Part shown: positions 15,144 through 23,677 of the stretch, piece after piece | Numbering within the stretch: the first letter of the stretch is position 1 | Layout: each line of letters opens with the position of its first letter | DNA from: JAXMHB01 sp046346965 | Lineage (GTDB): Bacteria > Pseudomonadota > Gammaproteobacteria > Xanthomonadales > SZUA-5 | Direction: 5' to 3' | DNA length: 64,000 nt | Assembly: GCA_046346965.1 (NCBI GenBank) | Contig: JAXMHB010000002.1 | Location: forward strand, 124,001 to 188,000 | Translations under genes and position numbers: made by a program | The notes under the pieces: model-generated | What the model was told of the DNA's origin: nothing | Databases searched by the model: none | The model's input: the letters and a program-made list of their open reading frames with translations, nothing else

Positions 15144-16034
15144 TTACTCGCCTTCGGCCTTCTTTTTGCCGAACAGCTTGCCGATGCCGACCGCGATCGC
15201 GCCTATCGCCACGACCACCAGCTTCTTGGCGGCCAGCAGCAGCGCCAGCAATTTGCTGAGCAGACCGGTCTTGGCGGCAATGCCGCCCGCGACCAGCGCC
15301 GCCAGTCCGTATTCCGCGACGCGGTCGGTGTCCGCGTTGAAATCGGCGTAGCGCGCGCCCGGTTCGAAATCGACTGCCTCGATCGCCTGCGCCATGCCGG
15401 GTTTGATGTCGCCCAGCTGGCCCATGCCGGCCACCGCGCGCATCACCAACACGCCACTGCGGCCGAGCACGCGCACATCGTAGTTCAGCGTGTGCTGCGC
15501 CTCGCCATCGAAAGCCAGTTCCTTGGCCCAGTGCAGCTTGTGACTGGCGCCGTCGTAGCGCGGCGGCTCGGCCCAGCCGACCAGTTCCACCGTGCCATAG
15601 CCCTGCTGGCGGCGCGCGTCATTGGACTCGCGCGTGCTCTCCTGCATGTCCTGCAGCAGTTCCTGGTAGTCGATTTCCTTGGCGTCCTCGTCCGAGACAT
15701 AGCCATCGTCCTGGTACTGCAGCACGATGGCCCAGGAGCGCTCGTTGTCGCTGAGCGGGATCGCCGCCGGTACCAGCATGCCGATCGCATCGCTGCCGGG
15801 CGGATTGCCCCAGTACTCGGACAGCACGCGCTCGGCGTCGGCGGCGTTCAGAAAACGGAAGTCGGACGGCAGATTCAGCACCGCCTTGGCCTCCGGCAGC
15901 GCCACGCGGCCCTGCTGGAAATTCAGGCTGGCGAGGAAGGCCTCGACCTTCGCGGCTTCATCCGGCTGCGCCTCTTGCGCATGGACGAGGCCAGAGAAGC
16001 TCAGAGCAAACAGCAGGGACAGGGGCAGACGCAT
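15144..16034 (-). CDS. DUF2167 family membrane-anchored exported protein
   Basis: 296 residues. Signal peptide (about residues 1-19, ending LVHAQ) and a soluble domain (about 28-235) with DUF2167 features such as LNFQQGRVALPEAKAVLNLP and RFLNAADAERVLSEYWGNPP. A C-terminal hydrophobic stretch (about 245-285: LLSKLLALLLAAKKLVVVAIG) and a basic end KLFGKKKAEGE follow, consistent with an inner-membrane anchor. The function of this widespread family is unknown. A 13-bp hairpin upstream of its start isolates it from the META-domain gene. Confidence 0.85.
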   Translation of the reverse strand: MRLPLSLLFALSFSGLVHAQEAQPDEAAKVEAFLASLNFQQGRVALPEAKAVLNLPSDFRFLNAADAERVLSEYWGNPPGSDAIGMLVPAAIPLSDNERSWAIVLQYQDDGYVSDEDAKEIDYQELLQDMQESTRESNDARRQQGYGTVELVGWAEPPRYDGASHKLHWAKELAFDGEAQHTLNYDVRVLGRSGVLVMRAVAGMGQLGDIKPGMAQAIEAVDFEPGARYADFNADTDRVAEYGLAALVAGGIAAKTGLLSKLLALLLAAKKLVVVAIGAIAVGIGKLFGKKKAEGE

Positions 16035-16080
16035 CAGCCGGACTCAGGTGGGGGAGTGGCGGCCAATGTAGTCGAAATGT

Positions 16081-16114
16081 GAAGCGCGTGTCACGAAGCT
16101 TTGACACGCGCTTC
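16081..16114 (-). terminator. Terminator-like hairpin after the META-domain gene
   Basis: A 13-bp perfect stem (GAAGCGCGTGTCA with its complement) with an 8-base loop. It lies 11 bases beyond the stop of the leftward META-domain gene and 46 bases upstream of the DUF2167 start. The downstream sequence on the minus strand is ACATTTCG, a weak T tract. Confidence 0.6.
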
Positions 16115-16125
16115 CGGCGGGCGCC

Positions 16126-17160
16126 TCAGCGCACCGCTTCCAGACGCACGCGCACGCGCCCCTTGGCGTCCTTGAACTCCAGCACATCGCCCTGCATCGA
16201 CAGCCGATTCGCCGAGGTCAGCGCGGCGAAGATGGTCTGGTCGCTCAAGCCATCCGGCGGGCAGGGGCTGGTGAGTTTGTCGATCTGGCGCAGACGAATG
16301 ATGTCGCCGACGATGTCGAAGCTGCCGCTCAGGCGATTGCAGATACCCTGACCGAGGAAGCGCCCCGTATCCGGGATGAAGCGCAGATGTGGTTCGCGTT
16401 GTCCGGCCGGCACTTTGACGAGCGTCTTGTCGATCTGCGTCAGCTTCCAGTAGATCTGCCCGAGCGCTGCGCCGCCGGATTTGTCGGCACAGGCGTCGTC
16501 CTGGCTGGCCAGCGTCTTCGGCTTGCGCAGTTCCACGCCGTTTTTGCCGACGGCCAGCGTGCCCTGCAGCGCCACCAGTTGCGCATTGGCCTTGGTGGAC
16601 GGCACGCCGGCCGCGCTGCCAAGCGGCAGCTCCATGCCGGAGGCACAGTCGCGTGCGCGCATCGCCTTGCCCTCGCGCAGCACTTCGGCACGCAGCCGCA
16701 CCTCGGCGCTGGTCGGCGCGGCGCCGTCCTTGCGATAAATGCGACCCTGCGCCGAGCGCGTCATGCCTTCGAGGTCGAAGGGGCGCCACTCCTCGTTGAC
16801 GATGCGCTCGAACACGTGCTGGCCGCCGTACTGGTCGATCAGCACCAGCCGCAGGCCGTCCTGCGAGATCACGTAGGCCCCCGCCGCATCGTAGCGATCC
16901 TGCACCTTGCCGGCGTCATCCAGCACTTCCTCGCGGCGGACGAAGCGATTGTGCGCGTCCAGGTCCAGTGCATAACGCACCGTGCGGTTGCCGAGTTGCA
17001 GATCGCCACGGTAGGCGCCGGCCACCGCCTCTGCCGTCACTGAACTGGTGGAGGATTTGGAATCCACCGGGTCCACCGGCGCGATCTCCGGCGTTTGTGC
17101 CTGCGCGCAGGCGGCGCCCAACAGCAGCAGAGCGAGCAATGTCTTCACGGTCATGGTCAT
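16126..17160 (-). CDS. Exported NlpE-like / META (HslJ-like) domain protein
   Basis: 344 residues with a signal peptide (about 1-22, ACAQAQ). The N-terminal half resembles the NlpE N-terminal fold: VAGAYRGDLQLGNRTVRYALDLDAHNRF, about residues 46-75. The C-terminal META domain (about 235-340) has the pattern WKLTQIDKT then PHLRFIPDTGRFLGQGICNRLSG and a later SPCPP, typical of HslJ-type heat-shock/envelope proteins. The role is unknown; envelope stress or metal tolerance is suggested by the family. The ATG overlaps the hemW stop (ATGA), so it is translationally coupled to hemW. Confidence 0.75.
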   Translation of the reverse strand: MTMTVKTLLALLLLGAACAQAQTPEIAPVDPVDSKSSTSSVTAEAVAGAYRGDLQLGNRTVRYALDLDAHNRFVRREEVLDDAGKVQDRYDAAGAYVISQDGLRLVLIDQYGGQHVFERIVNEEWRPFDLEGMTRSAQGRIYRKDGAAPTSAEVRLRAEVLREGKAMRARDCASGMELPLGSAAGVPSTKANAQLVALQGTLAVGKNGVELRKPKTLASQDDACADKSGGAALGQIYWKLTQIDKTLVKVPAGQREPHLRFIPDTGRFLGQGICNRLSGSFDIVGDIIRLRQIDKLTSPCPPDGLSDQTIFAALTSANRLSMQGDVLEFKDAKGRVRVRLEAVR

Positions 17161-18326
17161 TCCAAAGGTTGATGCCTGTCAGCCGCGCTGTCGGCGGTCA
17201 TGAACAGGGCGATAGTGTCATTGAGGAAACGATAGCCAAGCTCGCTGGCGCAGACGTCATCCTCGCGTAGGAGCAACAGACCGCGCGACACTGCGTCAGC
17301 AAACCCTGGATGATCCTCCAGCGTCAGCCCGGTGCGCTGCGCGTACTGCGTCTTGCCGAAGCCCGCGCGCAGCCGCAGGGCGTTCAACATGTACTCGAAA
17401 GGGCGCTCGTGCGGTGCCACCGCGCGCTCGCTGGCGATGCGCGCGCCGCCCAGATAGCGCGTCGGCACCCGCTCGCGCTCGCGCCTGAGAATGCCGGCCG
17501 GGTGCGTGTACTTGCCATGCGCCCCGGCGCCGATGCCCAGATAGTCGCCATACAACCAGTAGTTGCGGTTGTGGCGCGATTGCCGCTCCGGCTGCGCGTA
17601 CGCCGACACCTCGTACTGCGCATAGCCGGCCGCAGCCAGACGCGCCTGACAGGCCTCCTGCATGTCCATCAGCAGATCGTCGTCGGGCAGACCCTCTGGC
17701 GGGAAGCGCGCAAACACGGTCTGCGGCTCCAGCGTCAGCTGGTAGTGCGAGAGGTGCTCCGGTGCCAGTTCCAGCGCGGCCTCCAGATCGGACAGTGCGC
17801 CCTGCAGGGTTTGCTCAGGCAGCGCGTACATCAGATCGAGATTGATGTTCGGCACCCCGGCCGCGCGTGCCATGCGCACCGCCGCGCGCGCCTCGGCGCT
17901 GCCATGGATGCGCCCGAGGCGCTGCAGCATCGCATCGTCAAAGCTCTGGATGCCGAAGGACACGCGGTTGATGCCGGCGCGCAGATAGCCCTCGAAACGA
18001 TCGAACTCGGCGGTGCCGGGATTGGTTTCGAGCGTGATCTCGCAATCCGTCGCCAGTGGCAGTCGGGCGCGCACGCCGTCGAGGAAGCGGCCGATGGCGG
18101 CGGCGCTGAACAGACTGGGTGTGCCGCCGCCGAAGAAGATCGACCGCAGTGGGCGGCCTTGCGCCAGCGGCAGATCGAGATCCAGATCGTCCAGCAAGGC
18201 GTCCACGTAGGCCTGTTCCGGCAGCGCAGCCGGGCGCTGATGCGAGTTGAAATCGCAGTAGGGGCATTTGCGCACGCACCAGGGCAGATGCACGTACAGC
18301 GCCAGCGGCAAGGCCTGCGGATTCAT
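17157..18326 (-). CDS. hemW: Radical SAM heme chaperone HemW
   Basis: 389 residues. HemW (YggW) binds heme and delivers it to respiratory enzymes; it was long annotated as coproporphyrinogen III oxidase. The radical-SAM cluster motif is CVRKCPYCDFNSH (CxxxCxxC with CDF, about residues 17-29). GGGTPSLFS and LETNPGTAEF follow, and the HemW C-terminal domain contains ISF-type binding residues. It lacks the long N-terminal segment of genuine HemN. It overlaps rdgB upstream by four bases and the META gene downstream by four bases. Confidence 0.92.
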   Translation of the reverse strand: MNPQALPLALYVHLPWCVRKCPYCDFNSHQRPAALPEQAYVDALLDDLDLDLPLAQGRPLRSIFFGGGTPSLFSAAAIGRFLDGVRARLPLATDCEITLETNPGTAEFDRFEGYLRAGINRVSFGIQSFDDAMLQRLGRIHGSAEARAAVRMARAAGVPNINLDLMYALPEQTLQGALSDLEAALELAPEHLSHYQLTLEPQTVFARFPPEGLPDDDLLMDMQEACQARLAAAGYAQYEVSAYAQPERQSRHNRNYWLYGDYLGIGAGAHGKYTHPAGILRRERERVPTRYLGGARIASERAVAPHERPFEYMLNALRLRAGFGKTQYAQRTGLTLEDHPGFADAVSRGLLLLREDDVCASELGYRFLNDTIALFMTADSAADRHQPLE

Positions 18327-18928
18327 CGCAATTTGGCAGGCAAGCGATCGACCAGCCGCGCCAGTGCCTGACCGCGATGGCTGATCCGGTTCTTCTGCTC
18401 CGGCGCCAGTTCGGCGGCGCTGCGGCCGGAGTCCGGATCGAGAAAGATCGGGTCATAGCCGAAGCCGCCGCTGCCGCGCGGCGCGCGCAGCAAGCGCCCT
18501 TCCCAGGCGCCCTCGGCGATCAGCGGCGCCGGATCCTCGGCGCTGGCCAGCACCACGATGACGCTGATGAAGCGGCAAACGCGCTGGGCGCCGTCCATGT
18601 GCTCGCACATGGCCAGCAGTTTGCGGTTGTTGTCGGCATCGCCCGCCTCGGCGCCGGCAAAGCGCGCGCTCAGCACACCCGGCTGGCCGCCAAGTGCAGG
18701 CACCACCAGGCCGCTGTCGTCGGCCAGCGCCGGGCGCCCGGTCAGGCGCGCGACATGGCGCGCCTTGATCAGCGCATTCTCGACAAAGGTGCAGGCCGGC
18801 TCGTCCGGCGCCGAGACGCCAAACTCCGCGGCCGAATGCAGCCGGATCGGCACGCCGGCCAACATCTGACGCAATTCGGCGAGCTTGCCCGGGTTGTGGC
18901 TGGCCAGCACCAGGTCGAGTTCAGCCAT
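18323..18928 (-). CDS. rdgB: XTP/dITP diphosphatase RdgB (HAM1 family)
   Basis: 201 residues. Hydrolyses dITP, XTP and ITP to monophosphates to keep deaminated purines out of DNA and RNA. Family motifs are LVLASHNPGKLAELRQML at the N-terminus, ADDSGLVVPALGGQPGVLSARFAG (about residues 67-90), GFGYDPIF and ISHRGQAL. The ATG at 18928 overlaps the rph stop by eight bases; an upstream extension of 45 codons was rejected. Part of the rph-rdgB-hemW operon. Confidence 0.95.
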   Translation of the reverse strand: MAELDLVLASHNPGKLAELRQMLAGVPIRLHSAAEFGVSAPDEPACTFVENALIKARHVARLTGRPALADDSGLVVPALGGQPGVLSARFAGAEAGDADNNRKLLAMCEHMDGAQRVCRFISVIVVLASAEDPAPLIAEGAWEGRLLRAPRGSGGFGYDPIFLDPDSGRSAAELAPEQKNRISHRGQALARLVDRLPAKLR

Positions 18929-19649
18929 GGCCCAGCGCCTCACGCTGCAGTTGCAGCAGCTGGGTGATGCCACCGCGCGCCAGCGCCAGCAGGGCGTCGA
19001 GTTCGTCCTGCCGGAAGGCATGGCCTTCTGCCGTGCCCTGCAGCTCGATGTAGCCGAGCGCATCGTTCATGACCACATTCATGTCGGTCTCGCAACCCGA
19101 ATCCTCGGCGTAATCCAGATCCAGCACCGGCTGGCCGTCGACGATGCCCACCGAGACCGCCGCCACCTGACCGTGCAGCGGGTTCTTGTGGATCACCTTG
19201 GTGCGCAGCAGATGCTGGCAAGCGTCGACCAGCGCCACGTAGGCGCCGGTGATTGCCGCCGTACGGGTTCCGCCGTCGGCCTGCAGCACATCGCAATCGA
19301 GCACGATCTGGCGCTCGCCCAGCGCGCGCCGATCCACCACCGCGCGGAGCGAGCGCCCGATCAGCCGCTGGATCTCGTGGGTGCGGCCACTCGGGCCGCC
19401 TTTGCCGCTCTCGCGCGCTGAGCGCGTGTGCGTGGCGCGCGGCAGCATCGAGTACTCGGCCGTCACCCAGCCCTCGCCGGTGCCGCGCAGCCACGGCGGG
19501 CAGCGCTCGTCGACGCTGGCGGTGCACAGCACGCGCGTATCGCCAAAACTCACCAGCACCGAGCCTTCCGCGTGCCGCGTGTACTGGCGTTCAAAGCGCA
19601 CGGCGCGCAGTTCATCGGCGCGACGGCCACTCTTGCGGGTCTGGGTCAT
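18921..19649 (-). CDS. rph: Ribonuclease PH
   Basis: 242 residues. Phosphorolytic 3'-to-5' exoribonuclease that trims tRNA 3' ends. It starts with RKSGRRADELRAVRFERQYT and has the conserved GEGWVTAEYSMLPRAT, SGRTHEIQRLIGRSLRA and DCDVLQADGGTRTAAITGA segments. The length is that of intact active RNase PH. First gene of the rph-rdgB-hemW operon, divergent from yicC with about 120 bp between them. Confidence 0.96.
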   Translation of the reverse strand: MTQTRKSGRRADELRAVRFERQYTRHAEGSVLVSFGDTRVLCTASVDERCPPWLRGTGEGWVTAEYSMLPRATHTRSARESGKGGPSGRTHEIQRLIGRSLRAVVDRRALGERQIVLDCDVLQADGGTRTAAITGAYVALVDACQHLLRTKVIHKNPLHGQVAAVSVGIVDGQPVLDLDYAEDSGCETDMNVVMNDALGYIELQGTAEGHAFRQDELDALLALARGGITQLLQLQREALGHG

Positions 19650-19772
19650 GGGGGCGCTCCTTCCAAATGGCGGCGGAGTCTAAGGCGAAACCGCTCAAGG
19701 CAGCGGCAAAACCGGATCGGCGCGGCCGCCGCTGCTAGCATGCGCCCACCTTGGTCCACTGGAGTCCGTCCG

Positions 19773-20639
19773 ATGCCCCGCAGCATGACCGCTTACGGCG
19801 GTGCCGAAGCTTCCACGGTCATCGGTCAGCTGCGGCTGGAGATGCGCACGGTCAATCATCGCTTCCTGGAGGTCTCGACGCGCTTGCCGGAGGAACTGCG
19901 CGCGCTGGAACCGCAAATGCGCGAGCGCATCGGGCAGCGGCTGTCACGCGGCAAGCTGGACCTGTCGGCGCGCCTGCGCAGCGATCCCGATCGGCCGACC
20001 ACGCTCAGCGTCAATCACGCGCTGCTGGACCAGCTGACCGGTCTGGTGAGCGAACTGACGCGCCGCCATGCCGATCTGCGTGCCGGCTACGCCACCGATC
20101 TGTTGAGCTGGCCGGGGCTGATCGTCAGCGGCGAGTACGACGCCGAGGAGCTGACCAAACAGGTGCTCGCCGTCGTCGACAAGGCGCTGGACGCGCTGGA
20201 AGCGGCGCGTGAGCGCGAAGGCCGGCGTCTGGCCGAGATCATGCTGGAGCGGGTGACCGCGCTGCAGGGACTGCGCGCGGCGGCGATCGAACTGCTGCCG
20301 GCGATCCGCCAGGCGCTGCGCGAGAAGCTGCACGCCAAGCTGGCCGACATCGCCGCCACCGTCGATCCGCAGCGGATGGAACAGGAAATCGTGTTTGCGC
20401 TGCAGAAAATGGACGTCGACGAGGAACTCGACCGCCTCGGCGTCCACCTGGACGAAATGGCGCGCACGCTCGGCCGCCACGAGCCGGTCGGCCGCCGCCT
20501 CGATTTCCTCACCCAGGAGCTGCACCGCGAAGCCAATACCTTCGGCAGCAAATCCACCGACGCCCGCACCAGTCAGCTGGCCGTCGACATGAAAGTGCTG
20601 ATCGAACAGATCCGCGAGCAGGTGCAGAATCTGGAGTAG
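19773..20639 (+). CDS. yicC: YicC/YloC family endoribonuclease
   Basis: 288 residues. YicC proteins are RNA-binding endoribonucleases reported to act on small RNAs in E. coli. Typical features are SMTAYGGAE at the N-terminus, LEMRTVNHRFLEVSTRLP (about residues 23-40), and the C-terminal segment QLHREANTFGSKSTDARTS (about 250-268). The ATG at 19773 was chosen; the long open extension upstream is antisense to rph. Pairing of yicC with rph is conserved across many bacteria. Confidence 0.93.
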   Translation: MPRSMTAYGGAEASTVIGQLRLEMRTVNHRFLEVSTRLPEELRALEPQMRERIGQRLSRGKLDLSARLRSDPDRPTTLSVNHALLDQLTGLVSELTRRHADLRAGYATDLLSWPGLIVSGEYDAEELTKQVLAVVDKALDALEAAREREGRRLAEIMLERVTALQGLRAAAIELLPAIRQALREKLHAKLADIAATVDPQRMEQEIVFALQKMDVDEELDRLGVHLDEMARTLGRHEPVGRRLDFLTQELHREANTFGSKSTDARTSQLAVDMKVLIEQIREQVQNLE

Positions 20640-20666
20640 TGCACAACCGCACCGCAGGGAGACCCT

Positions 20667-20999
20667 ATGCGCGCAGCTTGGGCCGCAACTGTTGCACTCG
20701 TGATGGTGCTTGCTACCGGCGCCGGTGTGGGTCTGGCCGCCGATGTCAGCCGCCTGTCCGGCAAGGTCACGGATACACGCGGCAAAGCGCTGAATGCAGC
20801 ACTGGTGACGTTGCAATGCAGTTGCTTGCGGGAGGCCCGCGGCGCCCAGACCGACGGCAGTGGCGAGTATCAGTTCGACGATCTGCCGGCGGGCACTTAC
20901 ACGATCATGGTCGCCGCCGGCGCGGCCGATACCAGCAAAGTCGTTCCGCTACCGGCTGGCGCCCGACTGCGCGTGGACTTCAGCGTCGATCCAAACTGA
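20667..20999 (+). CDS. Exported carboxypeptidase-regulatory-like domain protein
   Basis: 110 residues with a signal peptide (about 1-24, ending GLAAD). A single beta-sandwich of the carboxypeptidase regulatory / transthyretin-like type follows: LSGKVTDTRGKALNAALVTL, then SGEYQFDDLPAGTYTIMVAA. Two closely spaced cysteines (CSC, about residues 51-53) are unusual for this fold and could bind a metal or form a disulfide. No enzymatic domain. 27 bases downstream of yicC; a strong terminator follows. Confidence 0.72.
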   Translation: MRAAWAATVALVMVLATGAGVGLAADVSRLSGKVTDTRGKALNAALVTLQCSCLREARGAQTDGSGEYQFDDLPAGTYTIMVAAGAADTSKVVPLPAGARLRVDFSVDPN

Positions 21000-21032
21000 C
21001 CCTGATGACCTGATGCACGCGTGGGGTCAGGC

Positions 21033-21064
21033 GCAGACACGCGGCGCCAGCGCCGCGTGTCTGC
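21033..21064. terminator. Strong bidirectional terminator hairpin
   Basis: A 15-bp perfect stem (GCAGACACGCGGCGC with its complement) and a 2-base CA gap at the tip, followed by CCTTCCTTC on the plus strand. It lies between the convergent stops at 20999 and 21072. Confidence 0.75.
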
Positions 21065-21071
21065 CCTTCCT

Positions 21072-22028
21072 TCAGGCGTTCTCGTTCTTGGCCGGCAGCA
21101 GCAGCGAGGCCACCATCGAGCCGGCGACGAGGGCGAAGACCACGCCCAGGGAAACCGCGATCGGGATCTTGTAGAAGTCCATGATCAGCATCTTCAGGCC
21201 GATGAAGCACAACACGGCCGCCAGCCCATAGTTGAGCAGGTGGAAGCGGTCGGCCATGTCGGCCAGCATGAAATACATCGCGCGCAGGCCGAGGATCGCG
21301 AACACATTGCTGGTCAGCACGATGAAGGGATCGGTGGTGATCGCGAAGATCGCCGGGATTGAGTCGACGGCAAAGATCACATCGGTGATGCCGATCATCG
21401 CCACCACCAGCAGCAGCGGCGTGGCATAGCGCACGCCGTCGCGCATCGTGAACATGCGCTCGCCGTCGAAGTCGGTGGTGATCTTCATGTGGCTGCGCAC
21501 CCAGCGGATCACCGGGTTCTGTTCGAGATCGGGCTTGTCGTCCGAATGCAGCGCCATCTTGATGCCGGTGATCAGCAGGAAGGCGCCGAAGACGTAGAAG
21601 ATCCAGTGGAACTTGGCGATCAGCAGCGCGCCGAGCAGGATCATCAGCGCCCGCAGCACGATGGCGCCGATGACGCCGATGATCAGCGCGCGTTTCTGAT
21701 ACTCGATCGGCACCGCGAAGAAGGTGAAGATCATCAGGAAGACGAAAATGTTGTCGACCGCCAGCGACTTCTCGATCAGGTAGCCGGTCAGGAACTCCAG
21801 GCCCTTGGTATTGGCGATTTCGCGGCCCACCGTGGCATCCAGGTACCACCACAGCGCCACGTTGAACACCAGCGCCAGACCGATCCAGATCAGCGACCAC
21901 TGCAGCGCTTCGCGGAAGGACACGCGATGCGCGCCCTGCTGGCGCATGACCAACAGATCGACAATCAACGCGACGATCACCAGGACCGTGAAGCCGGTCC
22001 ACATCCACCAGTTGCCGATTGTTTCCAT
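21072..22028 (-). CDS. TerC/Alx family integral membrane protein
   Basis: 318 residues, about nine membrane helices. TerC/Alx proteins are linked to manganese export and metallation of exported proteins. Family motifs: NTKGLEFLTGYLIEKSLAVDN (about residues 70-90, including the conserved acidic residues), RALIIGVIGAIVLRALMI, ITDVIFAVDSIPAIFAITTD and SNVFAILGLRAMYFML. The start is the ATG of METIGNWWMW. I looked upstream for the manganese (yybP-ykoY) riboswitch that precedes alx in E. coli and saw no convincing match. Confidence 0.92.
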   Translation of the reverse strand: METIGNWWMWTGFTVLVIVALIVDLLVMRQQGAHRVSFREALQWSLIWIGLALVFNVALWWYLDATVGREIANTKGLEFLTGYLIEKSLAVDNIFVFLMIFTFFAVPIEYQKRALIIGVIGAIVLRALMILLGALLIAKFHWIFYVFGAFLLITGIKMALHSDDKPDLEQNPVIRWVRSHMKITTDFDGERMFTMRDGVRYATPLLLVVAMIGITDVIFAVDSIPAIFAITTDPFIVLTSNVFAILGLRAMYFMLADMADRFHLLNYGLAAVLCFIGLKMLIMDFYKIPIAVSLGVVFALVAGSMVASLLLPAKNENA

Positions 22029-22301
22029 GCGCTGATCCCCATCGCCACGTGCCTTGAAGGCCGCACTCGGACGAGGACCCACCCTCGACCTGCCACGCGG
22101 ACAATGCCGACACTCCGGTCGGCCATACGCGCATGCTGTGCGGTCGAGGTCTTGCTTGCGCATGGATGCATGCGCCGGCCCAGCCGGTGCGCGTGTAGCG
22201 CACGTGATGACGACGGACCGCGTAAAGCTACTCCCCTCTGGGCGCGGAGTCTGCGGGCGCCGCCGGGCAGATTCAAGCGTGCGCGGCGGTCGCGGCGAGG
22301 A

Positions 22302-23192
22302 TCAGCGGCGTGCGCGCCGACGAATGGCGCCTTCCATGTGCTCGATGATCAAGCCGCCGACATCAACGCCGGAAGTCGCCTCGATGCCCTCCAATCCCGG
22401 CGAGGAATTGACTTCGAGCACCAGTGGCCCGCGCTCGGAGCGCAGCAGATCGACACCGGCGATGCCGAGCCCCATGGTTTCGGCGGCGGCCAGCGCGGTC
22501 TGGCGCTCCTCGCGCGTCAGCCGCACGCGCAGCGCGCTGCCGCCGCGGTGCAGATTGGAGCGGAACTCGCCTTCGCGCGCCTGCCGCAGCATCGCGGCGA
22601 CCACTTTTCCACCGACCACGAAGGCGCGCAGATCGCTGCCGCGCGCTTCGCGGATGAACTCCTGCATGAGAAAATTGGCGCGCACGCCGCGGAAGGCCTC
22701 GGCCAGGCTGAGCGAGGCCGAACGCGTATCGGCCAGCACCACGCCCTGGCCCTGGGTGCCTTCGACCAGCTTCAGCACATGCGGCGGCGTGCCGAGCATT
22801 TCGACCAGATCCTCGGTGTCATCCGGACTGTCGGCGCAGACGGTGGTCGGCAGGCCGATGCCGCGCTGCGCCAGCAGTTGCATCGAGCGCAGCTTGTCGC
22901 GGGCGCGCTGGATCGCATCCGAGGTGTTTGGCGTGTACACGCCCATCGACTCGAACTGACGCACCACGGCGGTGCCGTAGAAGGTGATCGAGGCGCCGAT
23001 GCGCGGAATGATGGCGTCGAAGCCCTCCAACACACGGCCGCGGTAGTGGATCTCTGCCAGCCCCGGACTGATGCGCATATAGCAGCGCAGCGGATCGATC
23101 ACCTTGACGCTGTGGCCGCGTGCCTCCGCCGCCTCGATCAGTCGCTGCGTCGAGTACAGCTTGCGATTGCGCGACAGGATGGCGAGTTTCAT
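22302..23192 (-). CDS. rimK: Ribosomal protein S6-L-glutamate ligase RimK
   Basis: 296 residues. ATP-grasp ligase that adds glutamate residues to the C-terminus of ribosomal protein S6. It has an N-terminal MKLAILSRNRKLYSTQRLIEAA segment. The ATP-grasp fold shows TPNTSDAIQRARDKLRSMQLL, VLKLVEGTQGQGVVLAD, FIREARGSDLRAFVVGG and the metal-binding GPLVLEVNSSPGLEGIE. The ATG overlaps the rimB stop (ATGA), so the two are a coupled pair. Confidence 0.95.
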   Translation of the reverse strand: MKLAILSRNRKLYSTQRLIEAAEARGHSVKVIDPLRCYMRISPGLAEIHYRGRVLEGFDAIIPRIGASITFYGTAVVRQFESMGVYTPNTSDAIQRARDKLRSMQLLAQRGIGLPTTVCADSPDDTEDLVEMLGTPPHVLKLVEGTQGQGVVLADTRSASLSLAEAFRGVRANFLMQEFIREARGSDLRAFVVGGKVVAAMLRQAREGEFRSNLHRGGSALRVRLTREERQTALAAAETMGLGIAGVDLLRSERGPLVLEVNSSPGLEGIEATSGVDVGGLIIEHMEGAIRRRARR

Positions 23193-23641
23193 GCGTCGTC
23201 CTCGATCGGGCCGCCGAGCATAAACGAGGCCGCCGGATCGACCAGCAGCCGCCCGGCCATCGCCGTGCGCCCCAGCAGCATGGGGAACAGCATATGGCGG
23301 CGATCGGTCAGGTTGATTTCAATCGGCCAGCTGGCGGCGCCCACCTGCACCCGCGTGCGCACGAAGGGCCGCCGCGTGGTGTGGCCGCCGGAGTCGGTCA
23401 CGTTGCGCTCATCCACCACGCGCGACACGCACTCCACCCGATGCGACCCCGGCCCATCGGACTCCACCACAAACCGCACCCAAGCCTCGCCCTCGGCCTC
23501 GTAGCGCTGCTGCCAGACCACGTGCAGCGCCGACGAGCGCGCCCCGGTATCGATCTTGGCCTTGATCTGGCGGATGCCCAAATCCGGCAAGGCCAGCCAT
23601 TCCCGCCAGCCGATGATCGACCGCTCCGTCTCCATTGCCAT
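23189..23641 (-). CDS. rimB: Retropepsin-like aspartic protease RimB (Zn_protease/RimA-B family)
   Basis: 150 residues. The family was first called ATP-dependent zinc protease but has a retropepsin fold. In Pseudomonas, RimB removes glutamates added to S6 by RimK. The active-site loop is IKAKIDTGARSSALHVV (DTGA, about residues 26-42), and RRHMLFPMLLGRTAM lies at about 112-126. It begins ATGGCAATG, so either of two in-frame ATGs may be used. No rimA-like gene is next to it. Upstream lies a repeat-rich hairpin region. Confidence 0.85.
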   Translation of the reverse strand: MAMETERSIIGWREWLALPDLGIRQIKAKIDTGARSSALHVVWQQRYEAEGEAWVRFVVESDGPGSHRVECVSRVVDERNVTDSGGHTTRRPFVRTRVQVGAASWPIEINLTDRRHMLFPMLLGRTAMAGRLLVDPAASFMLGGPIEDDA

Positions 23642-23677
23642 CTCCGCCGCACGCTGGGGGACAGGCTAGCAGGGGCA

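Noticed and set aside
22029..22301. Possible yybP-ykoY manganese riboswitch upstream of terC
   Set aside because: Such a riboswitch precedes E. coli alx, but I could not find the conserved core here. Only a GC-rich hairpin and a GCGCATGC palindrome are visible.
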